This document shows, in pieces, positions 25,243-34,575 of a stretch of 64,000 nucleotides of DNA; the first letter of the stretch is position 1; every line of letters starts with the position of its first letter. The translations under genes and the position numbers were made by a program. Origin of the DNA: Siphlonurus alternatus (taxonomy: Eukaryota > Arthropoda > Insecta > Ephemeroptera > Siphlonuridae); NCBI GenBank assembly GCA_949825025.1, contig OX463781.1:22451538-22515537 (forward strand), in the 5' to 3' direction. The notes under the pieces were generated by a model. The model was not told the DNA's origin and searched no databases. It saw nothing but the letters and a program-made list of their open reading frames with translations.

Positions 25243-28200
25243 CTCTACCTAATATAGCTAAATAACTGATCAATATTGATCTGTACAAATTTAAAATGTC
25301 AATAACTCGTAAACATGGTATACAAGTACATACAGAAAATAAAATTGGAAGTGAACTGTTTCTTTTTATCTTGATTTGTGTATCTTTTATTGAACAGCAC
25401 ACTGTAAGTGCCATGATCATTTTATTGCTAGTACAGTTTTAGAGTACTTGACAGAAAATAATATATAGCCGGTAACTAATCCCATATCATCTCCTGTATT
25501 TATTTATCTGTAAGTATATATATATATAGCTTATGTCAATACTAATATGTACTTCTCATGGAGTAAATACATTTATGGGATTGAGTTCATGATCTTCAGC
25601 TTATAAGAAATTTGGTAAAATGAAAACAGAGACTTGCCTATATATTCATTAATTATATTGGCATGAAAGAAAGTTTTCTTAAAAAATAAAATTAAGTTAT
25701 ATACATTTATAAATATACTACTGTATATAATATGCATACTGTACAATCTTACAAACCTTGAATTACCCCAGTTTGTTACCTAAATGAAAGTGATATAGAA
25801 ATGGGGTTTAAACTTTAAACAGTCGCATTATTTTCACGAAAGATTAGTGGTTTCTGGCTGCGACTCAATTAATTTACATTGAAGCATAATATAATATATG
25901 AATAATCTGTTAATTTCTCCACACAACTAAGGATAAACTAAGGTTTAAAAGACTGTATGCATACATCATATAAATGATACATAATCATGCATACATAAAT
26001 ATTATTTTAATTTTTTTAAAAAAAGACTAGTGTTACATATATTTTTGGTTCCATATTAAATTTTATATTTTATTAATACCAACAAGACGATTAATGTAAT
26101 TATATGAAATGATACATGTAGGCATACTGAATGCATACATAAAGTGATGCTGCAGATTTTTATAATATACATAGTGTTCAAAAATGTAGGATGAACACAC
26201 CATTATTACCTCCTAGTGGTGAACATGGGCAATGCTGACCCGGCCCTCGAGGCAGTTCCTGCAGCAGGAATCCTGGCTCAAGGGAATGAGTACATTGTCT
26301 CTGTGGGTCAGCAGCTAAATTAATCCCAAAGTCTGGTCATCAGGGCAAGCTGTTAGCAAAATGTTCTCGGTACCGGTACGTGGGACTACTAAGTCTCGAT
26401 ATTTAAAAATAACATCTTACTAAAAAGCAGATAAAAAATTGTCTTGGACATCGACAACCGAGGTAATAATGTTGATGGCTTACTTTGCAAGGGATATGGA
26501 TGGCATCATGCTATGAATGAATGAACATAGATAAAATATAAATATTAAAAAAAAAAAAAAAAAAACATTTAGGGGCATAGGCATTTGATAATAATTTACC
26601 TGTAGGCATGTAGGATGACTCCTGTTTCTTTTTGTAACGATGTTGATGTAAAGCAGTAGCCATCTGTCACACATGTGTGATTGTTATCGGCACAGATGTC
26701 GCAGTGACACAACAATGCTGAAACAAAAAACCAATAATTTTTAATTCAGATGAAGTTAGGGGTAACTTTCAATAAAATACAGACTTAATTAAATCATTTA
26801 CTCATTGGCATCAAGATACTTTTACATACTCTTAAAGTGCTATGAAGCACTGTAGAAAAATCAATTTTATCAGCTTGGTTTTTATAGTCATGGAGGACAA
26901 AGGAAACATATATGACGTCAAATACATGGTGCCTTATGGCGTTTCTACAGAGCAAGATTTTTATACTAGAGGTTGTCGGAAGTCATTCATACTCTTCGAC
27001 TGACCGGACGGTAGGTTGTCGTAGCGCCCGCGGGAACCCTAGCTGCCAGATGCTATGAAAATCCAACCCCATCTATGTTCCAAGTTAACATTAAAACACT
27101 AAATACAGTAATTAATTACGTATTTTTTAATTTATTATCAATATTTTTGCACTCACAAGTTATTCTGAGAAGCCATGAAGCTTTCCCATTGTCACCTTAA
27201 TAAGCCAATACAAAATTATCTAATTTATAAGCTTTTACAGAGCTATAAAGTATGCATTCTCTCTGTAGTAAAAAACGTTACACAACTAACTGATGTAACA
27301 TTTAAAATGTGATAAGCAAGTATTTATTAAGGTATAACCTGAGAATTTGTCTGTCAAGGTCAAGAGGCGTGGCTATAGTGACAACACTGTTTGCATTGGA
27401 ATGCGAATAATTTTTTAGGAGGGGGTGGTGACATCAGTCCTTGAGAACGTTGCCACATTTCTCATCACATATAGGAAACGATCATTGCCATGGTTCAAAA
27501 TATATGAAAACAATTCAGAAAAATAGTCTAAAAAATTAAAAAAAAGGTAAAAGAATCTGTTGTATAGTTTTTTTGCAATGCTAATTTCAATTTTAAAATG
27601 TACATACATTTATGGTACATAGTACATATGAATTAAATTTAAATTATAAACACTGTTACATATATAGCACCAGAAGGATATTATATTAGTTCTGTAAACA
27701 TATTTGCACCATAAACAATATTATCAAATTATATGACATAATATACATTGTATCGTATTGTTAATCATGAAATATTTAATTATAACATCACTATCAATAA
27801 AATGATTAAAAAATATTGTTTTCAATTCTATTGTATATTTTCCTTCAATTGATTAAACAATTACCTTAACGAATTGGAAGATTTATTAATAAATACTTGG
27901 TAATCACATTTTAAATGTTAAAACAGTTCCAGTTGTCTAACACTTTTTAGTACAGAAAGAATGCATAATTTAAAGCTCTGCAAAAGCTTATAAATTAGAT
28001 AATTTTGTATTGGCAATTGATTGACAATGGGAAAGCTTCATGGCTTCTCAGAATAACTTGCAAGTGCAAAAATATTGATAATTAATTAAATAATAATTAA
28101 TTATCTACAGTTTTAGTATTTAACTTGGTATACATAAGGGGTTGCATTTGCTATAGCGGCTGAGGTTCCCAACTATTATACAAGCCCGCGGGAACTACGA

Positions 28201-29743
28201 CTACCTGCCCGTATAAAAAGTTAACAGTACATAAAGTATAACAGACCTTAGAATGGGTGTAGCATTGTTGCCTTGGCGCATCACAAGTCTACACCCATTC
28301 TATGGTCTGTTACACTGTATGATATGTGAAAACCCTTTTAAGGTTCTTTCACGTAGACCAATTTTGTTGCGGCGTGTTGCGAAAATACTGCAAGCTATCA
28401 CATCCTCTCATTAGTCTGCAGCTGTTGCTACGTCGAGCATAGTTACTACTTGGATGGGTGACTGAACATTATGCTATGCAATTAATTACGTTGCTCCCTC
28501 CCTGGGGTAAATTCATCTCGTTTTCCACCGAATGCAGTGATGCACTTGAGTGTGGTCATCATTTCGGTCCATTGATAAAAAGTAGAGGTGTCCGTCTTAA
28601 CTGAGGTTTTCCACAGTTCCCTCAGTCTCACCTCAGCGAATGCTGGGACACATAACAGGCCGTGGCCACCATCCTTTCCTTCTCCTATCCCTAACCTATT
28701 AGGGTATGTACACCACCTCGAGCTCCAAGCTCACAAGGCTGTATCCTTGTAAAAAAAAAAATGTAAATGTTGCAGAAAAATCAAGATGAGTTGATTTTTC
28801 TGCAGAACGCTGTGAAACACTGCAGAACAAGCCACAAAAAATACATGGTTTTGTGACACAATGCATCATCACCGATTAACATTTATTTGCTGCCGCGTGT
28901 TGCAGCAAAATACAAATAAAATCGGACTATGTGAAAGATTTAAACAAAACAAGCTGCTGCCAATATCATGGACCAACTATGAGTAATGTATGCATAAATA
29001 GTATCGATCTTCGTTATATGATACCTTAAGAGTCTGTACAGTATGCATAATTATATTATGATGTTTTAATATTGCTATGCATACCGGTATTGTCTATTTA
29101 TGATTAAAAAAATCAACTGTATATGATGCACTTTTGTCTGTGGTATGCATACTCTGTACTGTACAGTAATATCTTATGCATATAGTAGGTATGCATGCAT
29201 TTATTAACTTTTTATTTATTTAGGTATTTATTGACTGTCAACATTAAAAGCCCCAAGAGCATTGCAAAAAATATGCATATGTATGCATATGCATACTGTA
29301 AAGTATGTATTATGATGATGTAAATTCGTCAACATCTAGAGCTTAAGTTTTATTATATTATTTCAAGATTAATCTATTTGCATGGTTTTGAGAGCAGCAA
29401 TAAAATCATATTCTGACAGTTCCATAAAAATTTAAGGCCAAGGTTTTAATACAGTATGAACTAAGAAACTAATAAAGGCTAACGATATGTTGAATCAATT
29501 TCCAAATTATACATTTACTGCTACTGTAGAACATTTAAACTGTTTCATGTTTAATCTATTTTGTGTTGTATGTCGCCAAGAAAAGATTAGGATTTGTCTT
29601 CTCAGCATTTAGCATGTATGCATACTTCAGCATACAGTGTGCATATGCATAGGGGTTAGGGGTAGGGATAAAATGGACTTACCCGAAACTGTCACCGTTT
29701 GACAGGATAACAAAGAGATGATAACTAAAACAATTAATGACAT
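14009..29743 (-). CDS. TGF-beta/activin type I receptor serine/threonine kinase (Baboon/ALK4-5-7 type), whole gene with three alternative ectodomain exons
   Basis: Single-pass receptor kinase that, once phosphorylated by a type II receptor on its GS box, phosphorylates R-Smads. Coding exons (minus strand): 29683-29743, 26600-26717, one of 22700-22857 / 21747-21901 / 21185-21357, then 18407-18655, 17522-17752, 16908-17075, 15980-16152, 15172-15280, 14606-14736, 14009-14140. All junctions are GT-AG and all phases join, giving 509, 508 or 514 residues, the usual family length. In the 508-residue form: signal peptide 1-20, cysteine-rich ectodomain 22-111, membrane segment about 125-148, GS motif TTSGSGSG 188-195 followed by LPLLVQR, catalytic lysine K235, HRD 334-336, DLG 354-356, APE 383-385. 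The L45 loop ADNKDNGTW (268-276) is that of receptors signalling through Smad2/3, not the BMP branch. An in-frame TGA 18 bases before the ATG fixes the start. Exon structure was read by eye; no transcript data were used. Confidence 0.95.
14606..14736 (-). CDS. Receptor exon 9: kinase C-lobe
   Basis: Encodes [17 protein letters not shown], then [14 protein letters not shown] and IPNRWQSSE. The segment [13 protein letters not shown] is a signature of type I receptors. Splits Gly with exon 8 and ends on a codon boundary with donor GTAAGT. Confidence 0.96.
15172..15280 (-). CDS. Receptor exon 8: kinase C-lobe, alpha-F
   Basis: Encodes [20 protein letters not shown] then [16 protein letters not shown]. 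The invariant Asp of alpha-F is in KRADVYALG. Phase 0 entry, phase 1 exit; acceptor TTTTTAG, donor GGAG|GTAAGA. Confidence 0.96.
15980..16152 (-). CDS. Receptor exon 7: catalytic and activation loops
   Basis: Encodes [13 protein letters not shown] (catalytic Asp and Asn present), IGDLGLAV (DLG in place of DFG, normal in this family), and the activation loop through [11 protein letters not shown]. All catalytic residues needed for activity are intact. Confidence 0.97.
16908..17075 (-). CDS. Receptor exon 6: L45 loop end and kinase hinge
   Basis: Completes [11 protein letters not shown], giving the full L45 loop ADNKDNGTW, and continues through [12 protein letters not shown], the hinge and alpha-D region, to [10 protein letters not shown]. 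The loop matches activin/TGF-beta type I receptors and not the BMP type I loop, so Smad2/3-class substrates are inferred. Confidence 0.97.
17522..17752 (-). CDS. Receptor exon 5: kinase N-lobe
   Basis: Starts [12 protein letters not shown] immediately after the GS box; the Leu-Pro pair is the FKBP12-contact position in this family. It contains the glycine loop [11 protein letters not shown], the catalytic lysine in VAVKIF, the alpha-C segment [15 protein letters not shown], and ends in LGFIAADNK, the first half of the L45 Smad-choosing loop. Sequence is very close to the family consensus, with no indel visible. Confidence 0.97.
18407..18655 (-). CDS. Receptor exon 4: transmembrane segment, juxtamembrane and GS box
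   Basis: Begins with AA, which completes a Glu codon with the final G of any exon 3. A short Pro/Gly/Asp linker is followed by one hydrophobic helix (about [20 protein letters not shown]), a basic stop-transfer stretch ([11 protein letters not shown]) and the GS region ending MTTSGSGS, with the last Gly codon split into exon 5. The GS serines and threonines are the type II receptor phosphorylation sites in this family. Acceptor CTACAG, donor CAG|GTAAGA. Confidence 0.95.
20596..20989. mobile_element. TTAA-flanked foldback MITE (family 2 relative) in the receptor intron
   Basis: Palindrome between TTAA at 20596 and TTAA at 20986, termini GGTAGAGATAACG, arms about 190 bases. Shares TTTGATTAACATGTAAACCT with the elements at 4093-4852 but has a different outer sequence with CAGCTGTT. 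Lies in the intron between alternative exon 3C and exon 4. Confidence 0.8.
21185..21357 (-). CDS. Receptor alternative exon 3C: second half of ectodomain
   Basis: 173 bases, the longest alternative, with the same phases as 3A and 3B. Encodes [16 protein letters not shown], an enlarged Gln/Ser/Thr/Ala/Pro loop before [15 protein letters not shown], then a linker ending TMIK. The extra length, compared with 3B, lies mostly in the loop between the second cysteine and the CC pair, a surface loop of this fold. Potential N-glycosylation sites are NKS and NLT. Acceptor TTTGTAG, donor AAAG|GTGAGG. It shares PPENP and CNRDLRP with 3B, so these two look like the more recent duplicates. Confidence 0.92.
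21747..21901 (-). CDS. Receptor alternative exon 3B: second half of ectodomain
   Basis: 155 bases with the same entry and exit phase as 3A and 3C. Encodes [16 protein letters not shown], a loop containing the potential N-glycosylation site NDT, then [17 protein letters not shown] and linker HVRKVP. Acceptor GTGACAG, donor CCAG|GTAGGT. A second GTAAGG within the exon (the bases of VRK) could be a cryptic donor, but using it would give the wrong phase for exon 4. Intron to 3A is 798 bases and to 3C is 389 bases. Confidence 0.92.
22700..22857 (-). CDS. Receptor alternative exon 3A: second half of ectodomain
   Basis: 158 bases, entering with one base (completing Arg) and leaving with one base (the G of a Glu codon). 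Encodes [16 protein letters not shown], a short loop, then [15 protein letters not shown] and a Thr/Ser-rich linker ending SPVP. Cysteines occur in the order C, C, CC, C, matching exons 3B and 3C and the canonical carboxy half of activin-type ectodomains. It is the most divergent of the three: PPRIA replaces PPENP, and CNLRLKP replaces CNRDLRP. Acceptor TTTAAG, donor CCAG|GTAAGA. Confidence 0.9.
24905..25153. mobile_element. Foldback MITE in the receptor intron
   Basis: Arms ATGAGGCTCTAGGGATCAAA and complement at 25125-25153, with CAAGCCAAACTGGGATTTTT and CCAGGTTCAAAAGTG-type inner words. About 250 bases; lies between exon 2 and exon 3A. Confidence 0.75.
26209..26352 (-). pseudogene. GC-rich exon-like island inside the receptor intron (decayed coding fragment?)
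   Basis: A short GC-rich block in an otherwise AT-rich intron. On the minus strand it follows GCTAACAG and is bordered by GAG|GTAATA, like an exon. One frame reads [10 protein letters not shown], a TAG stop, then a stretch with [19 protein letters not shown] and another stop. The CC-x2-C-L-x-G-R pattern is vaguely like cysteine-rich matrix proteins such as fibulins, but the match is too short to name. It does not fit the phases or cysteine spacing of exons 3A-3C, so I do not call it a fourth alternative. Confidence 0.3.
26600..26717 (-). CDS. Receptor exon 2: first half of the activin-receptor ectodomain
   Basis: Encodes [20 protein letters not shown] and a further 18 residues, then splits an Arg codon (AG|G) with whichever exon 3 is used. 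The cysteine spacing C-x-C-x2-C followed by TCVTDGYCF is that of type I receptors of the ALK4/ALK5/Baboon branch. N-x-T at NHT is a potential glycosylation site. The acceptor is TTTGTTTCAG and the donor CAG|GTAAAT. This half is common to all isoforms. Confidence 0.93.
27003..28205. repeat. 1.2-kb inverted repeat in receptor intron 1
   Basis: Left arm about 27003-27290 and right arm about 27940-28205 are reverse complements, including GAGAAGCCATGAAGCTTTCC, TACAAAATTATCTAATTTAT and a GTCGTAG(C/T)(G/T)CCCGCGGG end, around a 650-base unpaired loop. The arms are slightly diverged. Probably an old foldback element. Confidence 0.75.
28236..28320. mobile_element. Short hairpin element
   Basis: TATAACAGACCTTAGAATGG with GTGTAG at the left pairs with CTACACCCATTCTATGGTCT at the right, around a 30-base loop. 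Non-coding. Confidence 0.6.
28338..28943. mobile_element. TTAA-flanked MITE carrying a nested 5S-derived SINE
   Basis: Left end TTAAGGTTCTTTCACGTAGACC; right end, read on the minus strand, TTAAATCTTTCACATAGTCC. Inner sequence on both sides carries GCGTGTTGC. Between them, 28400-28752 is a SINE-like copy (see its entry). Lies in receptor intron 1. Confidence 0.72.
28400..28752 (+). mobile_element. 5S-rRNA-derived SINE (copy in receptor intron 1)
   Basis: Contains CTACGTCGAGCATAGTTACT followed by ACTTGGATGGGTGACTGAAC, matching the internal promoter half of 5S rRNA. The body (CCTCAGTCTCACCTCAGCGA, ATGCTGGGAC) and the tail CTGTATCCTTGTAAAA are shared with the copy at 37048. Nested inside the MITE at 28338-28943. 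Confidence 0.75.
29683..29743 (-). CDS. Receptor exon 1: signal peptide
   Basis: Twenty codons plus one base, beginning [14 protein letters not shown] and ending at a consensus donor GTAAGT. The residues are hydrophobic from position 3 to 13 with a Thr/Val/Ser stretch after, as in a cleavable signal peptide. The single leftover G joins the first two bases of exon 2 to give Ala. A TGA stop lies in frame six codons upstream of the ATG, so translation cannot start earlier in this exon. The short exon was recognised only because its phase and content fit exon 2. Confidence 0.85.
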
Positions 29744-29900
29744 TTTGAATAATGAAATTCAAAAGCCAGATATACAATATTTTCTTCCTATGCTAGGTAG
29801 CATTCCTAGTAGAGATTTAGTATTTTTTTCTCACAACTCCACAAAATTCCACTCCTCCATTTGCCAGACAAGGTCTTTTTACTACCGGAAGTGTTGAAAA
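29744..29900 (-). promoter_or_regulatory. Receptor 5' UTR and proximal promoter with an ETS-type site
   Basis: ACCGGAAGTG at 29884-29893, about 140 bases upstream of the start codon, is a strong match to the ETS/GABP core (CCGGAAGT), common near transcription starts of TATA-less animal genes. No convincing TATA box was picked out. The start site itself cannot be placed from sequence. Confidence 0.35.
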
Positions 29901-30384
29901 AAGTATACGCGACGTAATAGTTTCAAATTAACTCTTAATATTTTAATTTATTGGTACACATTTTTTGTTTAAGTGTAAAATTAATTCATAAATTTAAAAA
30001 TAATTCAATTTAGCTTCATACAATGACATAAAGATATTACATTACCCGACCAAAATAAATAACATTAGAGGTGGAGGTATTTTTTTAATATTTATTAATA
30101 CAGTATTAAATAGTTCTCATTTCCGGCCCGCAGTAATTTTAAAATATGTTCAGAGTACTTCAGAGTCAGAGCAAATAATTTAATAGTGCGATCGAGTACG
30201 TATTATATATATATAACTCTGAGCATGCATGGCAAATAGAATATATAATTATATAATAGAACAGATATATACTATACATTATAATATATACATATATATA
30301 TAATTACATAGAATAATATAGCAAATAAATTAAATAATTAATAGCTTAATTAATTTATTTAATTCAGCTTTCGCAGTTTCGCGG

Positions 30385-30390
<6 letters not shown>

Positions 30391-30420
<30 letters not shown>
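30391..30420. repeat. Dinucleotide array (AT)n
   Basis: Ends exactly at the TA target of the Tc1/mariner-type MITE at 30422. Confidence 0.9.
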
Positions 30421-30421
<1 letters not shown>

Positions 30422-30787
30422 CAGTCCTTCAAACGTTAGAATACCCATGGAAAATAGTTCATAGATGACCTGTCAATCAACTGCAACAGCTGTAAAAAAT
30501 GGCAGCCAACACAACAAAATTTTCAATAGAGCTAGTGGACAGAAATATAATGTTCATATTTTACGAAAATTTTCACATAAGTCGAGACAGATAATATTGC
30601 AAAGAAGTTTCAATAATTTAGCAATTATTATGCAACAGGTATCGAGTGTCTTTGATTTATTTTCAGCTACTTTATTTTTCTAGTGAAAGAACTATTTTTT
30701 TGTATTTTGTTGGCAACATGGGTCGGAAGAATACAAATCACTACGCCGAAGATGATTGACAGGGGTATTCTAACGTTTGAAAGACTG
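30422..30787. mobile_element. Tc1/mariner-type MITE, TA target
   Basis: Bounded by TA on both sides; terminal inverted repeats CAGTCCTTCAAACGTTAGAA with TACCC and the complement ending in GACTG. The CAGT start and TA duplication are the Tc1/mariner pattern. The 366 bases hold no transposase frame. Confidence 0.85.
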
Positions 30788-31239
30788 TATATACAATAAT
30801 ATACATGTCATATTGATATTCTCGAACGAAATGACCGATGGCGGCGCTGTCTGCAGAGTGATGACGTCACAAAATGGCGGACGTAATGCGGCTCGAAAGA
30901 AATATGGAGTATGAAAAGCAGGTTAATAATTTGATAATGTGCGATTAGAAGCTTACATACAAACGTAAAATTTGACGCACCAGCTGTCAAATTAAATTCA
31001 GGGGCTTTACAATATTATTGGAGCCAATCGCACCCCTTTCAGCCTTTTCAGGGGTGTTTTTTTTTTTTCCCCATAGGAAATACGAAAAGTTTTTCCAATG
31101 AATATGACCGAGATGTAACAATTTGAAAATTTATAACAATTTTATGGAGAAAATTTCATACAATAGGTAATTAATTTACACCTCTGAAATAATTAATTAA
31201 TACAGATTCATTACCACACCCCCGTGGCACCACCTCTAC

Positions 31240-33960
31240 CACGCACACCCCTGGAGTGCTACCCAGCCGTACCCCGTTTATCAGACCTATTAGTATTTTC
31301 CACTTTTTTTAATAAACGAGCTAAAATTATTAAACTTAATTTTCAAGGGGTTATCAACCCTCCTGAACTAAGAAATAATTTTAGATTTTCTCCCCGACGC
31401 ACCCTTGAGTGTTAGATAACTACCCCTAAAACCCATTTTCCTTAAAAATTGTGCTAAAATTATGAAATTAATTTCCAAGGGGTTATCGACCCTCCTAAAC
31501 TAGGAAATAATTTTAGATATTCTCCCCGACGCACCCCTGAGGGTGGAGAACTACCCCTAAAATCCACTTTCCTTAAAAATTATGCTAAAATTATGAAATT
31601 AATTTTCAAGGGGTAATCGACCTTCCTAAATTAGAAAAAAATATTATTTTTTCTCCCTGACGCACCCCTGAGGGTGGAAACCTACCCCTAAAATCCACTT
31701 TCCTTAAAAATTGTGCTAAAATTATGAAATTAATTTTCAAGAGGTAATTGACCCTCCTGAACTCGGAAATAATTTTAAATTTTCTCCCCGACGCACCCCT
31801 GAGGGTGGAGAACTACCCCTAAAATCCACTTTCCTTAAAAATTGTGCTAAAATTATGAAATTTATTTTCTAGTGGTAATCGACCCTACTGAAGTCGGAAA
31901 TAATTTTAAATTTTCTCCCTGACGCACCCCTGAGGGTGGAGACCTACCCCTAAAATCCACTTTCCTTAAAAATTGTGTTAATATTATGAAATTAATTTTC
32001 AAGAGGTAAGTGACCCTCCTGAACTCGGAAATAATTTTAAATTTTCTCCCCGACGCACTCCGGAGGGTGGAGAACTACCCCTAAAATCCACTTTCCTTAA
32101 AAATTGTGCTAAAATTATGAAATTAATTTTCAAGGGGTAATCGACCCTACTGAAGTCGGAAACAATTTTAAATTTTCTCCCTGACGCACCCCTGAGGGTG
32201 GAGACCTACCCCTAAAATCCACTTTCCTTAAAAATTGTGTTACAATTATGAAATTAATTTTCAAGAGGTAATTGACCCTCCTGAACTCGGAAATAATTTT
32301 AAATTTTCTTCCCGACGCACCCTTGAGGGTGGAGAACTACCCCGAAAATCAATTTTCCTTAAAAAGTATGCTAGAATTATGAAATTAATGTTCAAGGGGT
32401 AATCGACCCTACTGAAGTCGGAAATAATTTTAGATTTTCTCTCTGACGCAACCCTGAGGGTAAACGGCTACCCACCATATCCTTCTTTCTTAATAATCGA
32501 GTTAAAATTGTAAATTAAATTTTTTTCGGAAATTATCGTAATTTTTCATAGAAAAAAAATATATCAGACTCGCCTCTTTACTTGCAGTATGATGATGGAT
32601 GTCCACCGTTATAATAATTACATGGCGTGAAGGCTCATGTTGGGGTCTGCACTTTGCACAATGAGGCTATGTGTGACTTTAATTAACAACTGAGGTGTGA
32701 CCATCAATTCCACATAACGTCTATCACTTTCAGCTTGTCAATGGTCTCAAATCTCTTTCTGAAGCAAAAGGTTTACAAGAAGAGATTTGAGACCAATTGA
32801 CGAACAGAAAGTGGAGATAAGACGTTGCATGGAATTGGTCACAACTCAGATGTTAGAGGCCATGCACCTACACACATAGCCTCTCGTTGAGCGGACCAAC
32901 ATGTGCCATCACGCCAATTAACGGTGCTGAACACATTGAGTGAAACCATCATCATACTGCAAGTGAAGAAGTGAGTCTGGGATACTTTTTCTCTGAAAAA
33001 TTTCGATAAATCCCGAATAAAAATTTAATTCACAATTTCAACTCGATTATTAAGAAAGAAGGATATGGTGGGTAGCCGTTGACCCTCAGGGTTGCGTCAA
33101 GAAAAAAGTCTAAATTCATTTCCGAGTTTCAGAGGGGTTAATAAACACTTGAAAATTAATTTCATAATTTTAGAACAATTTTTAAAGAAGATTGTTTTTC
33201 GGGGTAGTTCTCCACCCTCAGGGGTGCGTCGGGAAGAAAATCTAAAATTATTTCGAGTTCAGTAGGGTCGATTACCCCTTGAAAATTAATTTCATAATTT
33301 TAGCACAATTTTTAAGGAAGGTTGTTTTTCGGGGTAGTTCTCCACCCTCAGGGGTGCGTTGGGGAGAAAATCTAAAATTATTTCCGAGTTCAGTAGGGTC
33401 GATTGCCCCTTGAAAATTAATTTCATAATTTTATAACAATTTTTAAGGAAAATTGATTTTCGGGGTAGTTCTCCACCCTCAGGGGTGCGTCGGGGAGAAA
33501 ATATAAAATTATTTTCAAGTATAGGAAGGTCGATTACCCCTTGAAAATTAATTTCATAATTTTAGCACAATTTGTAAGGAAGGTTGTTTTTTGGGGTAGT
33601 TCTCCACCCTCAGGGGTGTGTCGGGGAGAAAATCTAAAATTATTTCCGAGTTCAGTAGGGTCGATTGCCCCTTGAAAATTAATTTCATAATTTTAGCACA
33701 ATTTTTAAGGAAGATTGTTTTTCGGGGTAGTTCTCCACCCTCAGGGGTGCGTCGGGGAGAAAATCTAAAATTATTTCCGAGTTCAGTAGGGTCGATTGCC
33801 CCTTGAAAATTAATTTCATAATTTTAGCACAATTTTTAAGGAAGATTGTTTTTCGGGGTAGTTCTCCACCCTCAGGGGTGCGTCGGGGAGAAAATCTAAA
33901 ATTATTTCCAAGTTTTTAGGAGGGTCGATTACACCTTGAAAATTAATTTCATAATTTTAT
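31240..33960. repeat. Giant foldback with arms of 131-bp tandem repeats
   Basis: Left arm: GACGCACCCCTGAGGGTGGA recurs at 31397, 31528, 31659, 31790, 31921, 32052, 32183, 32314 and 32445, exactly 131 bases apart each time. Right arm: the complement recurs at about 33088, 33221, 33351, 33482, 33613, 33744 and 33875, 130-133 apart. The centre (32570-32985) is itself a palindrome with GAGATTTGAGACCA around a short loop. The open frames seen in the repeats are not genes. Confidence 0.92.
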
Positions 33961-34309
33961 CCCAATCAGTAAGTAAAATTAACAATAATTTAATATCATA
34001 TGGATCGACATATACATATTATGCATATATACCACGCGCCACGCGCAAGACTCTATTTAAAGCAAATGACACGGTGTATGGTCACATTTATCTGTTATTT
34101 TATTTATTAAGACTAATATTTAACTTTATTATGATAATTAAAAATTTGCAAGTGGATAATATTATATAATCACGTAAATTAACTCAGGAATGGTATGTTG
34201 TTCCTATACTGTTATGAACAGCTAGCCGCATTCTAGTAGTTCACACTTTTGGCCGCTAGAGGGCTGAATTTGGTTGCGTTCGCGAATACTATATTTATAT
34301 ATATCAATT

Positions 34310-34575
34310 CATAATATGGACCAAAGTGATGTCCAAAACCTGCACGGGGAACCACATTGCGCAGCACAATTATATATATAAGTGCATCACTGCAATGGGT
34401 GCATGGAAAGCGAGATGAATTTACCCCCAAAGAGGGATTTAGAAACGCAATTTTTACTTGAAACGGTCACCCATCTAATTACTAACCAATATGCTCGACG
34501 TAGCTTGACTTCGGTGATCTATCGAGAACCGGTCAATGCATGGCACTGCGCCATGATACATGCGCACGCTCAACC
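34310..34575 (-). mobile_element. 5S-rRNA-derived SINE, truncated at its 3' end
   Basis: On the minus strand: GACCGGTTCTCGATAGATCA, GAAGTCAAGCTACGTCGAGC, ATGGGTGACCGTTTCAAGTA and a body as in the 37048 copy, stopping near the ATTGAG/CAAAGTGATGTCC region. Tail missing. Confidence 0.75.
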
